Shown here piece after piece: positions 20,523 through 31,121 of a stretch of 64,000 bases of DNA. This stretch comes from Branchipolynoe longqiensis (Eukaryota > Annelida > Polychaeta > Phyllodocida > Polynoidae). A program made the translations under genes and the position numbers. The notes under the pieces are model-generated. The model ran no database searches. It saw only the letters and a program-made list of their open reading frames with translations, and was not told where the DNA came from. Where the stretch lies: contig CM059196.1 of NCBI GenBank assembly GCA_030323885.1, positions 43,175,798 through 43,239,797 of the forward strand, given 5' to 3'. Each line of letters opens with the position of its first letter. Position 1 is the stretch's first letter.

Positions 20523-20939
20523 ATACCGTAATAAACTCAGTTGCAATCTAGAATTTGGTCTCAGTGCAGTCACTTTACACTCAGAAGCATCATAATTCGC
20601 CTCATTTAACAGACGACAGTGACATCTAGTTAATGTTGCAATGGCATATTCTACCTAGCTTCAACTGGTGTGCACAAACAAACTATGCATGTTTTTACTT
20701 GTTAGCCAATTATCATAAAGGTTGCACTGAACTAAAACGAAGAGTAGCTTCCCGTAGGTTATTGTAATGGCCCACGGCCCTCCGACTCCCACACTGCCAC
20801 GCACACATGGAAGAACGCCAAGATTCAATGTCAGCATGCTTCAACTTGGTTTATTGAACCAATCTGCTCTCCGTGGCGTCAACAGTCAACTGACCCGCCC
20901 CCTGACTCACATCAACTCTATAGGTTGGGTGGGTGGGTG

Positions 20940-21115
20940 GGGGGTGAGCTAGCCACACGCAGTAGAGGGCAGCCCAGTCAGAGTCTGCCCTGTGGCTAGC
21001 CTGCCGCCACCTAGCGCAGTTAAGTGTAACTGCGTAGGTGCGCGGCGTAGTCTCCGCCACTACTGCGTGGTAGTAGGGCTCATTTACAGACTCCTACACT
21101 ATTATGGCCAAAACC
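20940..21115 (+). repeat. Repeat family E, partial
   Basis: CTCCGCCACTACTGCGTGGTAGTAGGGCTC-type sequence resembles the E 3' part (CCGCCACCATGTGGTAGTGA). It ends with a T run (21117-21124). Confidence 0.4.
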
Positions 21116-21191
21116 TTTTTTTTTTAAACCCAACAGTTTATGCAACTAAATAAATCTTTATAGTCGAATGAAAACATGACATTTCTTAAAA

Positions 21192-21293
21192 CAGTTTGTT
21201 CGTTCATTATTTTATGTCCTAGAAACATTTATGGTCATATCGGGACAGGTCCCAACTTGTGACAGTGCGCACTCATGACGACTTTATATTGCG
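21192..21293 (-). mobile_element. SINE-A 3' part (tail and part of body)
   Basis: GTTCGTTCATTATTTTATGT, then CATATCGGGACAGG and CTTGTGACAGTGCGCACTCA. Stops at the TTTATATTGC body position. Confidence 0.85.
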
Positions 21294-22116
21294 ACCTATT
21301 TTGGGTACATTTTGTGGAATAGATTAAATACATGTAGCATTGCTAACATAATTAATGCACAGAGTCAACAATAATTATTTGACTCACTACCCCAAAAAAG
21401 AAGGCAAAACCATGGAATACAATGTAACGTGGAAACCAAAAATGTGGTACATAGTTTCTGAGAATATATAATATATGGGTCATATTATATATACATTACA
21501 CATAAACTGTATGTAGCAGTCATAGAACCGATGGGGATTGTCCCAGTAAAATTAAAGCAATGGAGAGTGAATCCACGTAGCACCGAATAAAGTTCAGCTT
21601 GACATTGCATACTGCAGCACATTCTGTACATGTATCCACCACACCCTCCATCTGCTGACAGTGATATGGGAACTCAGCCTATATATTGTATACACGTACA
21701 ATTATAAGGCAGATGAACTGACAGTAATCTTCTTATCATAGTCCCATGACAGATTATATGACACATATATTTCTATATGACCATTTTAGTTTTGACTCAA
21801 TATAAAATAACACGATGCACAGTAAACTGCCAAGAGTAAATTGAACATTGGCCAAAGATACTAGTAACAAAACATAAATAAACGAAATTACCTAAACAGT
21901 GTTGATTGTACATAGTAGCAAAGAGAGAACGTTTCCGACAAGCTGTTGGTGCTGTTACCTATTTAGCGGAGTTGGCCATGCAGGAAGCCGCTAATAATTC
22001 GACACAACCTGGTTACCCGCGGCATCCTGCTCGAATCCACACTATAGACACGGCCATCTAATACAGGATATAAAGACCAGTATTTCCCGTCACCGGTCTG
22101 TCATTTATTTATCATA
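21294..22116. other. AT-rich unique DNA
   Basis: About 0.8 kb without repeat match or coding signal, the longest plain stretch in the first third of the window. Confidence 0.5.
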
Positions 22117-22214
22117 TTGAATTTCCTAAATAGTACTACACCGGGGGGGGCGGCAGAAATAACCAGTGTTCCACAAGTAGAGAATGTAGCAAATTCACTA
22201 CTTGCTACCTCTGT

Positions 22215-22980
22215 GGTGAAGAGGAATGTGACTAGATTACTTGCTGCCTCCACCTTACAGGACTGGAGTGGCGGCGATGGTGAATCGGAATATGACTAGA
22301 TTACTACTTGCTGCCTGCATCTACAGGACTGGAGTGGCAGAGGTCTTCTTCTTCTTCTTCGCCCGTTGAGGCGTCAGCGCCCATCCACACAAACACCTCC
22401 TCAGCCGTGTCGTAGATGAACGTGTCACCTACCGCCCAACTTTGGGCATAGGCCACGAACAAGGGCTCTCCAGTTTTCCCGGTCCTGGGCCTTGAGTTTC
22501 TTGTTTGTGATTCTGTAACGTTGTTCTTTTTCCAGGGTGGGGTTGTTGGCCCCACGCCCAACCCCCAACCTGGAGGACCAGTTCCTACTCTTAGTCTGTC
22601 CTCTACCATGAGTCCTGCCCGGACTAGCCCCTGCCGGCATAGCTCTCATGGTCACGGAGGCACACAAGCCTCCCCACCACAACAAGGTAGCAACACATTG
22701 GGAGGGTGGCGGAGGTGGTGTCGAGGAATGTGACTAGGTTACTACTTGCTGCCTCCACCTTACAGGACTGAAGTGGCTGAGATGGTGAAGAGGAATATGA
22801 CTAGGTTACTACTTGCTGCCTACATCTACAGAACTGGAGTGTTGGAGGTGGTGGAGGTGGTGGAGGTAGTGGATACGGTGGAGAGGAATGTGACTAGGTT
22901 ACTACTTGCTGCCTGCATCTACAGAACTGGAGTGTTGGAGGTGGTGGAGGTGGTGGAGGTGGTGGAAAGGAGACAAACTC
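22215..22980. repeat. Minisatellite of 62-93 bp units, split by a LINE remnant
   Basis: Units carry GAATGTGACTAG(A/G)TTACT, TACTTGCTGCCTGCATCTAC and AGGACTGGAGTGG. Units start near 22225, 22287, 22727, 22793 and 22885. GGTGGTGGAGGTGG expansions join them. The array is interrupted by 22336-22700. Confidence 0.8.
22336..22700 (-). pseudogene. Internally deleted LINE remnant: 5' leader fused to ORF 3' end
   Basis: Reading the minus strand, the segment begins with a leader-like TGTTGCTACCTTGTTGTGGT, a sequence I associate with the 5' region of an invertebrate non-LTR retrotransposon. It passes directly into a short reading frame KLKAQDRENWRALVRGLC, which resembles the C-terminal W/R-rich tail of non-LTR reverse transcriptase ORFs. 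It ends in (GAA)n (about 22340-22357). Most of the endonuclease and all of the RT domain is missing. It sits inside a minisatellite, consistent with insertion. Family assignment is from memory. Confidence 0.5.
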
Positions 22981-23170
22981 CTTAGTACACCAATTACACG
23001 GCAGAAGGCTAGTACTTGCTTCTCTCATTAGGACTAATTCTTCCCAGAATACTCTCACTACACACAGGTAGAAGTCTAAGAAAATACTAAATATTTGCCA
23101 CTGGTACATTTTTAGAATGCATACAGGATGCTTGATACAAACTATATAAATATAGCAATTGCTACATTAG

Positions 23171-23213
23171 CCTACCTGATATGACCTTAGGTGTTGCCAG
23201 GACATAAAAAACA
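23171..23213 (+). mobile_element. Solo SINE-A tail
   Basis: CTACCTGATATGACCTTAGG..TGCCAGGACATAAAAAACAC. The left stem has lost CGTC. Confidence 0.75.
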
Positions 23214-23490
23214 CTGTTTTTGAATATTTTACACTGGCACCCAATGGAAGTAGAGTCAACCCTCATTAATCTATTTGGAAATGGAAATGGAAATAGAATC
23301 AACTTTGTTTGAATATTGTACACCAGCACCCAATGGAAATAGAGTCAACCCATGTTAATTTGAACCACTCTGTTTGAATATTTGACACCAGCACCCAATG
23401 GAAGTAGAGTCAACCTTCGTTAATCCAGACTACTGTTTTTGAATAGTTTACACCCGCACCCAATAGAAGTACCGTCAACCTTCTTTAATC
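23214..23490. repeat. Tandem repeat, about 65-bp unit, four copies
   Basis: Unit words TTTGAATATTTTACAC, GCACCCAATGGAAGTAGAGT and CAACC..TTAAT, with GCACCC at 23238, 23326, 23391 and 23456. The first unit is lengthened by GGAAAT repeats. Confidence 0.9.
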
Positions 23491-25246
23491 TGGTTAACAG
23501 CTTCCAATGTTAGATTTCTTTTTCTTTTTCATAGTTCTAACCGAATGTAATTTTATTTACAAAAAGTTATTTAGTCAGTGCCTGGTAACTGGTCTTCCCG
23601 CAATGTGACGTAACATTTATTTATGCAATTTAAATTTTCCCGATGCATACATCACCACAGAACGGTAATAAGGGTGGGCGATATGGAGACATAATGCATA
23701 ATAATACAATTATATTTGGCACTGTGTATTAGATTTAAGATATTTATATGTATATATTTGCCGAAAAATGTAAAAATTCAATAAAATTTGGAAATCCCCA
23801 GATAAAAATGAAATAAAAGAAATGCAAAAAAACAGAAATGAGCAACTAAGAGAAATAAACAGTAATATACCCAGATATTAGTGCTTCTTTGCTATTTACA
23901 GATTTTTATAGATACGCTTAAGAAGTTAAATAGTAGGGGAGAAATGAATAAAAAGCCGAAAAGAGTAGTAGTGTTACAAGTAAAAAGAAATAGCCAAAAG
24001 TGAGCAATTAAACTGCGTGTAGCAGACCCGACCAAATAGTCCGAGATCTACTAAACGACTGCCCTGAAGCTCCAATCACACGTCTTGATGTCACCTCCAC
24101 TCCGCGACGCTAGGAGACATTGTAACAAATGGAAAAAGGCGGACTAGTTCAAAGCTAACTGCCTCCAGCCCAACTAAACGTTCCATTCAAACCGATCTCG
24201 AATATCGGCAGGCCACAGTAGCAAATTTTAATACTCTAACTAAATATAACGTCCGTAAAGCCTTATGCCGGGGTAGCTAATCCTCGTCTCCAACGACTCT
24301 ATCCATTCAGACCTAAACCTCGGCTAAAACATCAGAGCATGCAGAAACACGTCCGATGGGTCTGGGTCCGGGTCCGAACGCCCGACCTTTTATCATTGCC
24401 AGAAGAGTCGGAATTGACGTCTCCTAGCAATGCTTTACGGCCGGAAACCCGGTGCCTCGCAAATGGTGGCAATTGCGAGTCTATCCTGGCGAGTAGCCCG
24501 CATTTCCAAATGAGAGTTAATCGGCCCAAGCTCACAATTGTCACAAGGCGAGTAGTCTCGCCCACTTCACAGACACTTCACACAAATTAGCTGATTGTGG
24601 GCGTATGCCTCAAAACTCGGCCGAAGGCCGAGTAGGGGAGGGGGGAGGATGTAGGGAGGGGGGGGCACCCCCCACTCCCACGGAGACATTTTTTTACAAG
24701 TAGGACACAATTGGTGCAATTTGGTAGCCACTTAGGAAGGAGAAATTTCACCTGTGACAGAAAGTAAGACTAGGCATATAGAGCAGTCCTCTAAGAATAC
24801 AGAAGTGTTTTTCTTGTAATCTTGCATAAATGATAAGTCAATAATATAAATAATACACCTATACCATAGTTAATAGTTTCAGTTATTTAATTTATTGTCT
24901 TATACTCCTTCAGCTGGCAGTCCTTGTAATATGGTAATACTTGTTTAATTGTTCAAATAAATGTATTTAATTGGCGGAAATCAGCCAATTGGCGGGAAAT
25001 GCTCATGCCTGTATATATCACAGAAAGCTAATAGTTTAGCTAAAGATTGTCAGGTAAATGAAATTGCGAATTACAGGGATGGAATGAATCCATTCAAATC
25101 TGCGCAGTGGATGTTTTGGGTGAGATACTGAGTTTTCCTAATTAAACACGTTAGGACTAAGCTAAGCTGACTGCCATAATATTATACAGGCTTCATTCAG
25201 CCCGTACAAATGTCCTGTTGCCAGAAATGCACAGACATGTTGTGGA
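23491..25246. other. Mostly unique DNA; no gene called
   Basis: AT-rich to about 24030, then mixed composition to 24620 with two words resembling an RFX X-box (GCTAGGAGAC near 24108; GTCTCCTAGCAATG near 24419). The rest is AT-rich with a G-rich patch (24638-24665). ORFs of 77 and 83 aa overlap 24332-24590 on opposite strands; neither is recognisable. Confidence 0.4.
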
Positions 25247-25306
25247 TTGTTTGTTTATTGTTGTTTTACGTCCTAACAACATCTAAGGTCATATCAGGAC
25301 GGGCAG
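25247..25306 (-). mobile_element. Solo SINE-A tail with 8-bp TSD
   Basis: TTGTTTGTTTATTGTTGTTT..AAGGTCATATCAGGACGGGC. Flanked by GTTGTGGA at 25239-25246 and 25307-25314. Confidence 0.85.
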
Positions 25307-25421
25307 GTTGTGGAAGAAAAGAAGAGCACACAGCGGACAGCACCACCATAACAATTAAAATATACCATTCACATAGTGCCCACAAATCCAGAACATTACT
25401 CTTATAAGTTTGGCGGCTTAA

Positions 25422-25988
25422 GGGGCTGTCACATTACGACACAGTGCGCCAACGTATCTCAGTTTTGGCCGCTACATCAGGATACGTCGTTATGCATTAC
25501 GCGCTCGTTGGTATATGTCAACATTCGTCGAGATACGGCATTGTGCGTCTGCAAAGTTTTGTGCATGCGCAAAACTTTTGACGTATGACAACATGTGAAA
25601 TTTACATTGGGCTTACGTTATGTATATGTTAGGCATATGTCGATGTACATTAGACAAACGTTCACTACGTTTACCTACGTTAAAGGCAGTCGGAACGTAC
25701 AGTCTGTGTACTGACAATGTAGTTTAACATACGTCTAACATACTTTTAGCATGTCTTGACATATGTAACGTATGATGCGTAGTTCTGGCGATCGAATAAC
25801 TTATATAATGTTCACCGGCATTCTATGAACGTACTGTGAGCGTAATTCAAGCGTTTTTCAACCAGAGGCACCTTAGCCATACACTATGTATACGTCCAAC
25901 TTTGCCCCCCCCCCGCTTCTCGACATAAAAAAGTGATTTTACGCATTGGCCGCACACTTGCGAGATGTGTCGTAATGTGACCGGGCCT
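25422..25988. mobile_element. Element N copy 4
   Basis: Left GGGGCTGTCACATTACGACA and right TGTGTCGTAATGTGACCGGG are inverted. TTAA precedes the left end. Internal sequence is a chain of short palindromic words (TATGTATATGTTAGGCATAT, GTACGTCTAACATAC). Shares 25610-25905 with N copy 1. A C run lies at 25907-25914. Confidence 0.85.
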
Positions 25989-26219
25989 TTAGATGGTACA
26001 GATCAAGAGGACGAACCAAACTCTTAGTGGGTAGTTAAATATACCAGCATCATATGCTCATATAGATTCCATGAAGAAAAGAAAATAGCAAAATAACTCA
26101 AACCTAATTAGATTTGACAATGATGGAACTATTTATTATATTGCCATGTGAGTGGAAATCAATGGAACGATGTAAGGCTGGAGTGGTGGTAAATCGGATT
26201 GGGTCTATCTGCACCGACA
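25989..26219. other. No recognised feature
   Basis: Unique-looking DNA leading to a G run. Confidence 0.4.
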
Positions 26220-26247
26220 GGGGGGGGGGGGGGGGGGGGGGGGGGGG
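26220..26247. repeat. 28-nt G homopolymer
   Basis: Uninterrupted G run on the plus strand; a strong G-quadruplex candidate. Confidence 0.9.
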
Positions 26248-26375
26248 AGCTGTCAGCAACTGGCAGCGTCTACAGGCGGCAGACCTGGTCCGGGTACAGG
26301 CGGGGTGACATGAGTGTCGGACGGAAGGGACGGGCTCTAAAGGCCAACAGACATACTATGGACGGGCTGCATGAG

Positions 26376-26580
26376 GGATAGGAAGGGTTGGAGGGTGGAG
26401 GGTGGACGGGGAGGAGGAGGGGGGATGGGATGGATGGAGGGGGGGATGGGATGGAGGGAGGAAGGGAAGAGGGGAGGATGGGAAGAGGGTAGGAAGGAAA
26501 GAAGAAAAGAACGAAAGAAGGAAAGGAAAGGAAGGAAAGAAAGGAAGCAAGAAAAGGACGAAAGAAAGAAGGAAGCAAGG
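26376..26580. repeat. Polypurine array (GGGATGGA / GGAAAGAA)
   Basis: Purine-rich degenerate units. ORFs on both strands are low complexity. Confidence 0.85.
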
Positions 26581-26749
26581 ACTAGCATACACCAGAACAA
26601 AGAATTCTTTCTTCTTTTTTTAAAGGAAGACGCTAAGCAATTACGGATGACGATGAGATGGCACAAAAAAAAAGAAAATATGAGACTGTCACTTAAACCG
26701 CCAATTATGATGCGAGGAGGGGGGCTTCAAGGGTGAGGGCCTCACGGAG

Positions 26750-26830
26750 GGTGTGGGGGAGGGAGTGAGTGTGAGTGTGTCTGTGTGTGTGTGTGAGGGT
26801 GCGGGTGCGGGTGTGTGTGAGGGTGGGGTA
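26750..26830. repeat. (GTGTGAGG)n / (TG)n array
   Basis: GAGTGTGAGTGTGTCTGTGTG and GGGTGCGGGTG units. Confidence 0.85.
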
Positions 26831-27039
26831 TGGTGGCGCAGAGCGGTGCTGCTCTCGGTCAGCTATGAGCAGCTCACAACGTTTCATTTAAGGAAGCCGA
26901 GGGCAGGCAGACCGCTCAATAAGCGACCCATGAGTGAGGCACCACGACGAACCACTGACCACACGGCCACCTGTAGTGATTAGATTCCCTGGACGACATC
27001 CCAGATTAAATGTCCTGTCGAATAAAGCAGCCTGTTCAA

Positions 27040-27345
27040 AGGGCGGGGGAGGGAAGGGGAGAGAGGAGAGGGGAGAGAAGAGAGAGGAGAGAGGAGAGAG
27101 GAGAGAGGAGAGAGGAGAGAGGAGAGAGGAGAGAGGAGAGAGGAATGAGGAAAGATGAGAGATGAAGGGAGAGATGAAGGGAGTGGGAAGGGAGGGGGAA
27201 TGGAGGGGGGAAGGGAGGGGGGAGGAAAAGGGAGTGGGAAGGGAAAGGGCAAGGGAGGGGGAAGGGGCAATGGAGTGGGAAGGGGCAAGGGGGAGGGAAG
27301 GATAAAAGAGAAGGGGGAAAGGGGGAGGGAAGGGGGTGGGGGACG
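27040..27345. repeat. Polypurine array (GGAGAGA)n then (GGGAAGGGA)n
   Basis: About 300 bp of A/G with a perfect AGAGAGG heptamer section (27070-27140). The 165-aa and 102-aa Ser/Pro ORFs on the minus strand are artefacts. Confidence 0.9.
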
Positions 27346-27469
27346 TCATAAAACCATACAACCGTCTGTCATCCCCCAACACCACACTAATCTAACCTTC
27401 TGACACAAAGACCCCAACCTCTATCACTAGTATCAGAGATTGTTGGGGTTTGGAGATTATGTTTCTTTG

Positions 27470-27774
27470 GGTTTTCCGTCTTAGCAACATCTAAGGTCCT
27501 ATCAAGAAGGGCACTCATGTTGACTTTATAGTATTCTCCCACTATGAGATCATGCTGCCAATACCATGAGTTAATATCCTATTCAGTCACATTATCCTGA
27601 TACCCGAGCAAACCAGTCATTACCATATCATATTGATGCCAAGCGCCAGGCTAGGTAGCGACAAGTGTGAATTTTGTAAGTGCCTGGTTTGACCTTGCTG
27701 GAGTTCAAACGCACGACATCTCACATGGGAAGCCAATCATCCAGCACTCTCACCAATTCGATCATCCCGTCCAG
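27470..27774 (-). mobile_element. SINE-A, nearly full length, head type 3
   Basis: Tail GTTTTCCGTCTTAGCAACAT, the body, then a head on the minus strand GGGATGATCGAATTGGTGAG that differs from types 1 and 2. Shares this head with 38330-38637. Confidence 0.85.
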
Positions 27775-28073
27775 TTTGCATGTTTATATTGAGGGAGAAC
27801 TCGATGCCAGGATAACCAATCCTTAGTTACTGCTGGTAGCGTACGGGGAACGGTCCTTTAAAAACAGATTAGTTAAAATAAGATCTTTTTACATTTTATT
27901 TCATCAGCATTGCACAGGTAGTAGTGATCTGATAATGGCTAAAGGCAATGTCAGCTGCCTAAGCAGTAAGTGAAAAATAAGTAAAGTAATTCTCCTCCCT
28001 GATGCTGGCTGAGCCCCGCCATTATGGCTCAGATTAAGCGACTGTATACAGATATGGGAGGAAGAAGAGAGAA
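27775..28073. other. No recognised feature
   Basis: Unique-looking DNA between two SINEs. Confidence 0.4.
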
Positions 28074-28384
28074 GAGTTTTACATCCTGGCAACACCTAAA
28101 GTCATATCAGGACAGGTACCGACCTGAGACAGCGCACACTCATGGTGACGTTATAGTTCTAACCGACTGGGAGACCAGGCCACCAGCATCATGACCAGAT
28201 ATCCCAATCAGTGGCATTATCCTGACACTACGCCAACCAGTCCCTATCCTAATAATGCAGAGTGCCTAGGTAGGTAGCAACACAGATCAATTTTATAAGT
28301 CATCGGTTTGACCAGGCTGGGATTCGAACTCCCGACCTTCCGCACGGGAAGCCTGCGCTCTACCGATTCGGCCACCGCGTCCGG
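28074..28384 (-). mobile_element. SINE-A, full length, head type 1
   Basis: One of the cleanest heads: minus strand GCGGTGGCCGAATCGGTAGA with B-box GAGTTCGAATCCC. The tail has little CAA repeat. Element M copy 1 starts about 10 bp beyond the head. Confidence 0.92.
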
Positions 28385-28394
28385 TAGGCTACAC

Positions 28395-29048
28395 TTAAGC
28401 CCAAGTCACACCTACCCGGAATAGCCCCGGATTTTTAGCCGGACCATTCCCCCAGACTGCCCTGGACAGCCCCGGATATTTGGTCATTTGTTGGCTCGCT
28501 CTCACACCTACCCGGACGAGCCAGAGTTTACAGAGTCCGGATCGCCCCGGACTGAGCCGGACCACCCCTGGACTACCCGGTGTATCCACAGATCAGTCCC
28601 GGACTTGTTCCTGCTATATATAGGGTTAGGGTTAGGGTTAGATACATATATATACAAAAACGGGGCTATCCTGGGCTGATCCGTGGTAAACCGGGCTACC
28701 CATGGTCATCCTGCTTGTCCGGGTCTTATCTGGACAGTCTGGGAGTGGTCCGTGGCTCTGTCGGGGCTAGTCCAGGTTAAACCGTGGCTCAACCGGTTTC
28801 AAAAACACCCGGACTACCCGGATGAGTCACGGATTACACCCGAATGATGCTGGACCGAGCCCAGATTGCAATATTCCCCGGATCACCCCGGGTGTTTTAA
28901 ACATTTTAAAATATCCGGGGCCGACCCCGGTTGAGGCCGGACCAGCCACAGATCACCAAGGATCACCAAGGACCAGCCACGGATTACGCCGGATAGCCAC
29001 GGACCACGCCGGATCACGGGTCGGAGCTCGTCCTGACGTGGCTTTAGT
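28395..29048. mobile_element. Element M copy 1, CCCCGGA-rich
   Basis: Left end TTAAGCCCAAGTCACACCTA. The right end (GACGTGGCTTTAGTAAGC) is degenerate. The interior is built from short GGA(C/T)(C/A)(C/A)CCCCGGA-like words. A (GGTTAG)n patch lies at 28622-28642. Confidence 0.75.
28622..28642. repeat. Short interstitial telomere-type repeat
   Basis: GGGTTAGGGTTAGGGTTAG, three units of the TTAGGG type, inside element M. Confidence 0.8.
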
Positions 29049-29580
29049 AAGCCACGTCAGGGAAGCTTTCTGACCTACATACTCACAGCAGGAACACCCT
29101 TAGCCTTATCTTAAACTTAAAGGGACCGTTCCGAATCCATACACAGACTGGCCCCCACACATAACAGGCAACGACAGGCCTACCAGGACTGACATAAGCT
29201 GGGCTCTCATTGGTCAATACCTTTCGACGTTTAGCCTCAATACTCACAAAGGGGTTGCCGATGGGCAATTTGATTTTATTCATGCATGAATTTCTTTTTT
29301 AAATTGTAATAGCCAAATGCCTAACTGTGGTAAATATCATTAGTTGGGTCGGGAGGCGGGAGTTATAGTTCCCTAGTTAGACTTAAAATTGCTGCCGTTG
29401 GCTTTGAGCATTTAAATTTTTTTTTTTTTTAAGGTAAAAACTAAAATTAGGTTGATCATTGTCTACTAAACTGAGTAATTATTTTATTACAGATGGTTGG
29501 TTAACTTAGGAGCTAGATGGAATGAAAACATACTAAATGAACACAGACGTGTCGGACATCATTGGCTTTGTTTACCCGTT
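29049..29580. other. No recognised feature
   Basis: Unique-looking DNA with a T run (29417-29430). A 66-aa minus ORF is not recognised. Confidence 0.4.
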
Positions 29581-29587
29581 TTTTAGG

Positions 29588-29722
29588 TGCAGAGCAGTGT
29601 AGTACAGGAGCACCACACGAGAGCTACACTGGCGCCCATGAAACACGGTGCGTCATATGTGCACAATTCGTGATAGAGTAGCACGGGAGCACCACAATCA
29701 GAGCTTCACTGGAACCCGTGTA
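29588..29722. repeat. Two diverged 75-bp direct repeats
   Basis: CAGAGCAGTGTAGTACAGGA..ACCACACGAGAGCTACACTG recurs as GTGATAGAGTAGCACGGGAG..ACCACAATCAGAGCTTCACT. Confidence 0.6.
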
Positions 29723-29790
29723 GTTGCTTACCCGTTTACGGTGTGTGATTTGCAACATCTCATTAAATTTACTTCCATGTAACACCAAAT

Positions 29791-30000
29791 CATTAAAGTT
29801 GCACAGTCTGATGGTTTTGAGTGTGTGCCATATTTTCTTTTTAAAAACGTTCCGTTAATTGTTACAATATTCTTTAATGTAGGTTGAAGTAACTTTGATT
29901 GAAATGGCTTGCTGTTTAAATACTGTACACCATAGACTTCAGCAGTAACTTGTTCTATTAAGCTGACTTCATATTCCCTTCTATGTAGCAACAAATGCTT
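29791..30000 (-). mobile_element. Element Q fragment
   Basis: Begins TTAAAGTTGCACAGTCTGAT, the Q terminus. Continues with GAAGTAACTTTGATTGAAAT and CCCTTCTATGTAGCAACAAA, the inverse of Q interior seen at 56400-56540. Confidence 0.65.
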
Positions 30001-30017
30001 AATAAGTAGGGAGTAAT

Positions 30018-30736
30018 CTAGATACCAGGGATGAAAGTGGTCTCAGGGAAAAAAAGCGGAAATGCTGATATTCTCGCTTAGGTTTAGCATTGTCAGGGAA
30101 TCCCTGAAAATTCCCGGAAGTCGGATTTCATACATATTGGTATACGCTGATATTGCTGCGCCGTTTGAAGCATGTATTAGTAGTATTCGCTGCTAGTGCT
30201 GTGGCGTTTGCCCCACATATCGGTACACGCTGACCCTGCTGCGGCAGTTGAAGGAACGTATTAGTATACACTCATAGCTACAGGAAAAATCGCGGAAATC
30301 CGCGAAATCGCGGAGATCTTTCATCCCTGAGATACAAGATTCACCCCGTACTGCTGCAGTAGGGGTGCAAACCAACCCTATGTAAAAGCTGTCGAAAAAA
30401 CGGGTCAATGAATTGAGAGCCTAATTTCACAATCTAAGAAGCAACATTTATTCTTTACATATGTCTTATTGATAGCCCGCTACCTTTGAGTTGAAAAATA
30501 TAATATAATATCTAGTTTAATGCAATTTAAAAGTGAAATTGACGGTGTTCTGCGGCTGCCATCTTGTCTTTTTGCATTCTCTCCCATTTCACCAACTCGG
30601 TGCCTATAGAAGTATCCATTTGATACTGGAGGCAGGCATTCTACTCTCTCTTCCATACTAAAGCTATTTTCGCCCGTATTTAGACTATCTTGTCGTTCAC
30701 CCATGTACGGCGAGTACCGGGTGAATCCTTTATCTA
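30018..30736 (-). mobile_element. Element G copy 1, with element F nested in its terminus
   Basis: The termini CTAGATAC (30018-30025) and TATCTA (ending 30736) flank the element. Outside them GGAGTAAT occurs at 30010-30017 and 30737-30744, an 8-bp TSD. Element F (30026-30329) splits the left TIR. The body is homologous to G copy 2 in the opposite orientation, including a YY1-like CAAGATGGC word (inverse of GCCATCTTG). Confidence 0.85.
30026..30329 (+). mobile_element. Element F copy 3
   Basis: Starts CAGGGATGAAAGTGGTCTCA, ends GAGATCTTTCATCCCTG. Flanked by AGATAC at 30020-30025 and 30330-30335. G copy 2 shows the empty site CTAGATACAAGATTC, so the 6-bp duplication is real. Confidence 0.9.
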
Positions 30737-30744
30737 GGAGTAAT

Positions 30745-31025
30745 CAGACCAAGTACGCACTGTAAGGTTCAATCTCAAGGGGGAGTGAACAACCAAGGCA
30801 GGTTCAACTACCTCCCAAACCGCAGGCAAGCCACTGTATATTCCATATATAGTAGAGTGCACCGCCTAGTGGGTAGGGAGGGAACTAAATGTTTTCCGGG
30901 CCAAGCTAAAAGTAAAACCCAGTTGCGGGAGTCGGTAAGCATATAGCCTGTAGTTAAGCCCATCATAAATCCATCAATCAATCAATCAATCAATCAACCA
31001 ATCAATCAACCAACCAATCACTCAC
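30745..31025 (+). mobile_element. SINE-D-like retroposon with (ATCA)n tail
   Basis: Ends in AAATCCATCAATCAATCAATC and more ATCA/ACCA units (30969-31022). Upstream body includes GGTAAGCATATAGCCTGTAG. Probable retroposon between the two G copies; head unidentified. Confidence 0.5.
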
Positions 31026-31121
31026 ATACACACACACACGGACATGTTACATCTAATCTAGGTAAATGTTTTGTTTTGAAAATATTACCATTTCATGATA
31101 AATCACCCATCACCATCACCA

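Noticed and set aside
22304..22609. 101-aa minus ORF with DTFIYDTAEEVFVWMG, at first glance gelsolin-like
   Set aside because: It lies in an alternative frame of the LINE-like 3' end, and the acidic run is the (GAA)n tail. A single weak motif is not enough.
24100..24430. Two RFX X-box-like words suggesting a ciliary gene promoter
   Set aside because: Both are half-matches 300 bp apart with no nearby exon; could be chance.
28310..28384. Possible tRNA gene (A and B boxes, GTTCGAATCCC)
   Set aside because: It is the tRNA-derived head of a SINE: body and tail follow, and dozens of related copies exist. I cannot form a complete, well-paired cloverleaf by eye.
28622..28642. TTAGGG repeats as a telomere or fusion site
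   Set aside because: Only about three units, embedded in element M; too short to indicate a chromosomal event.
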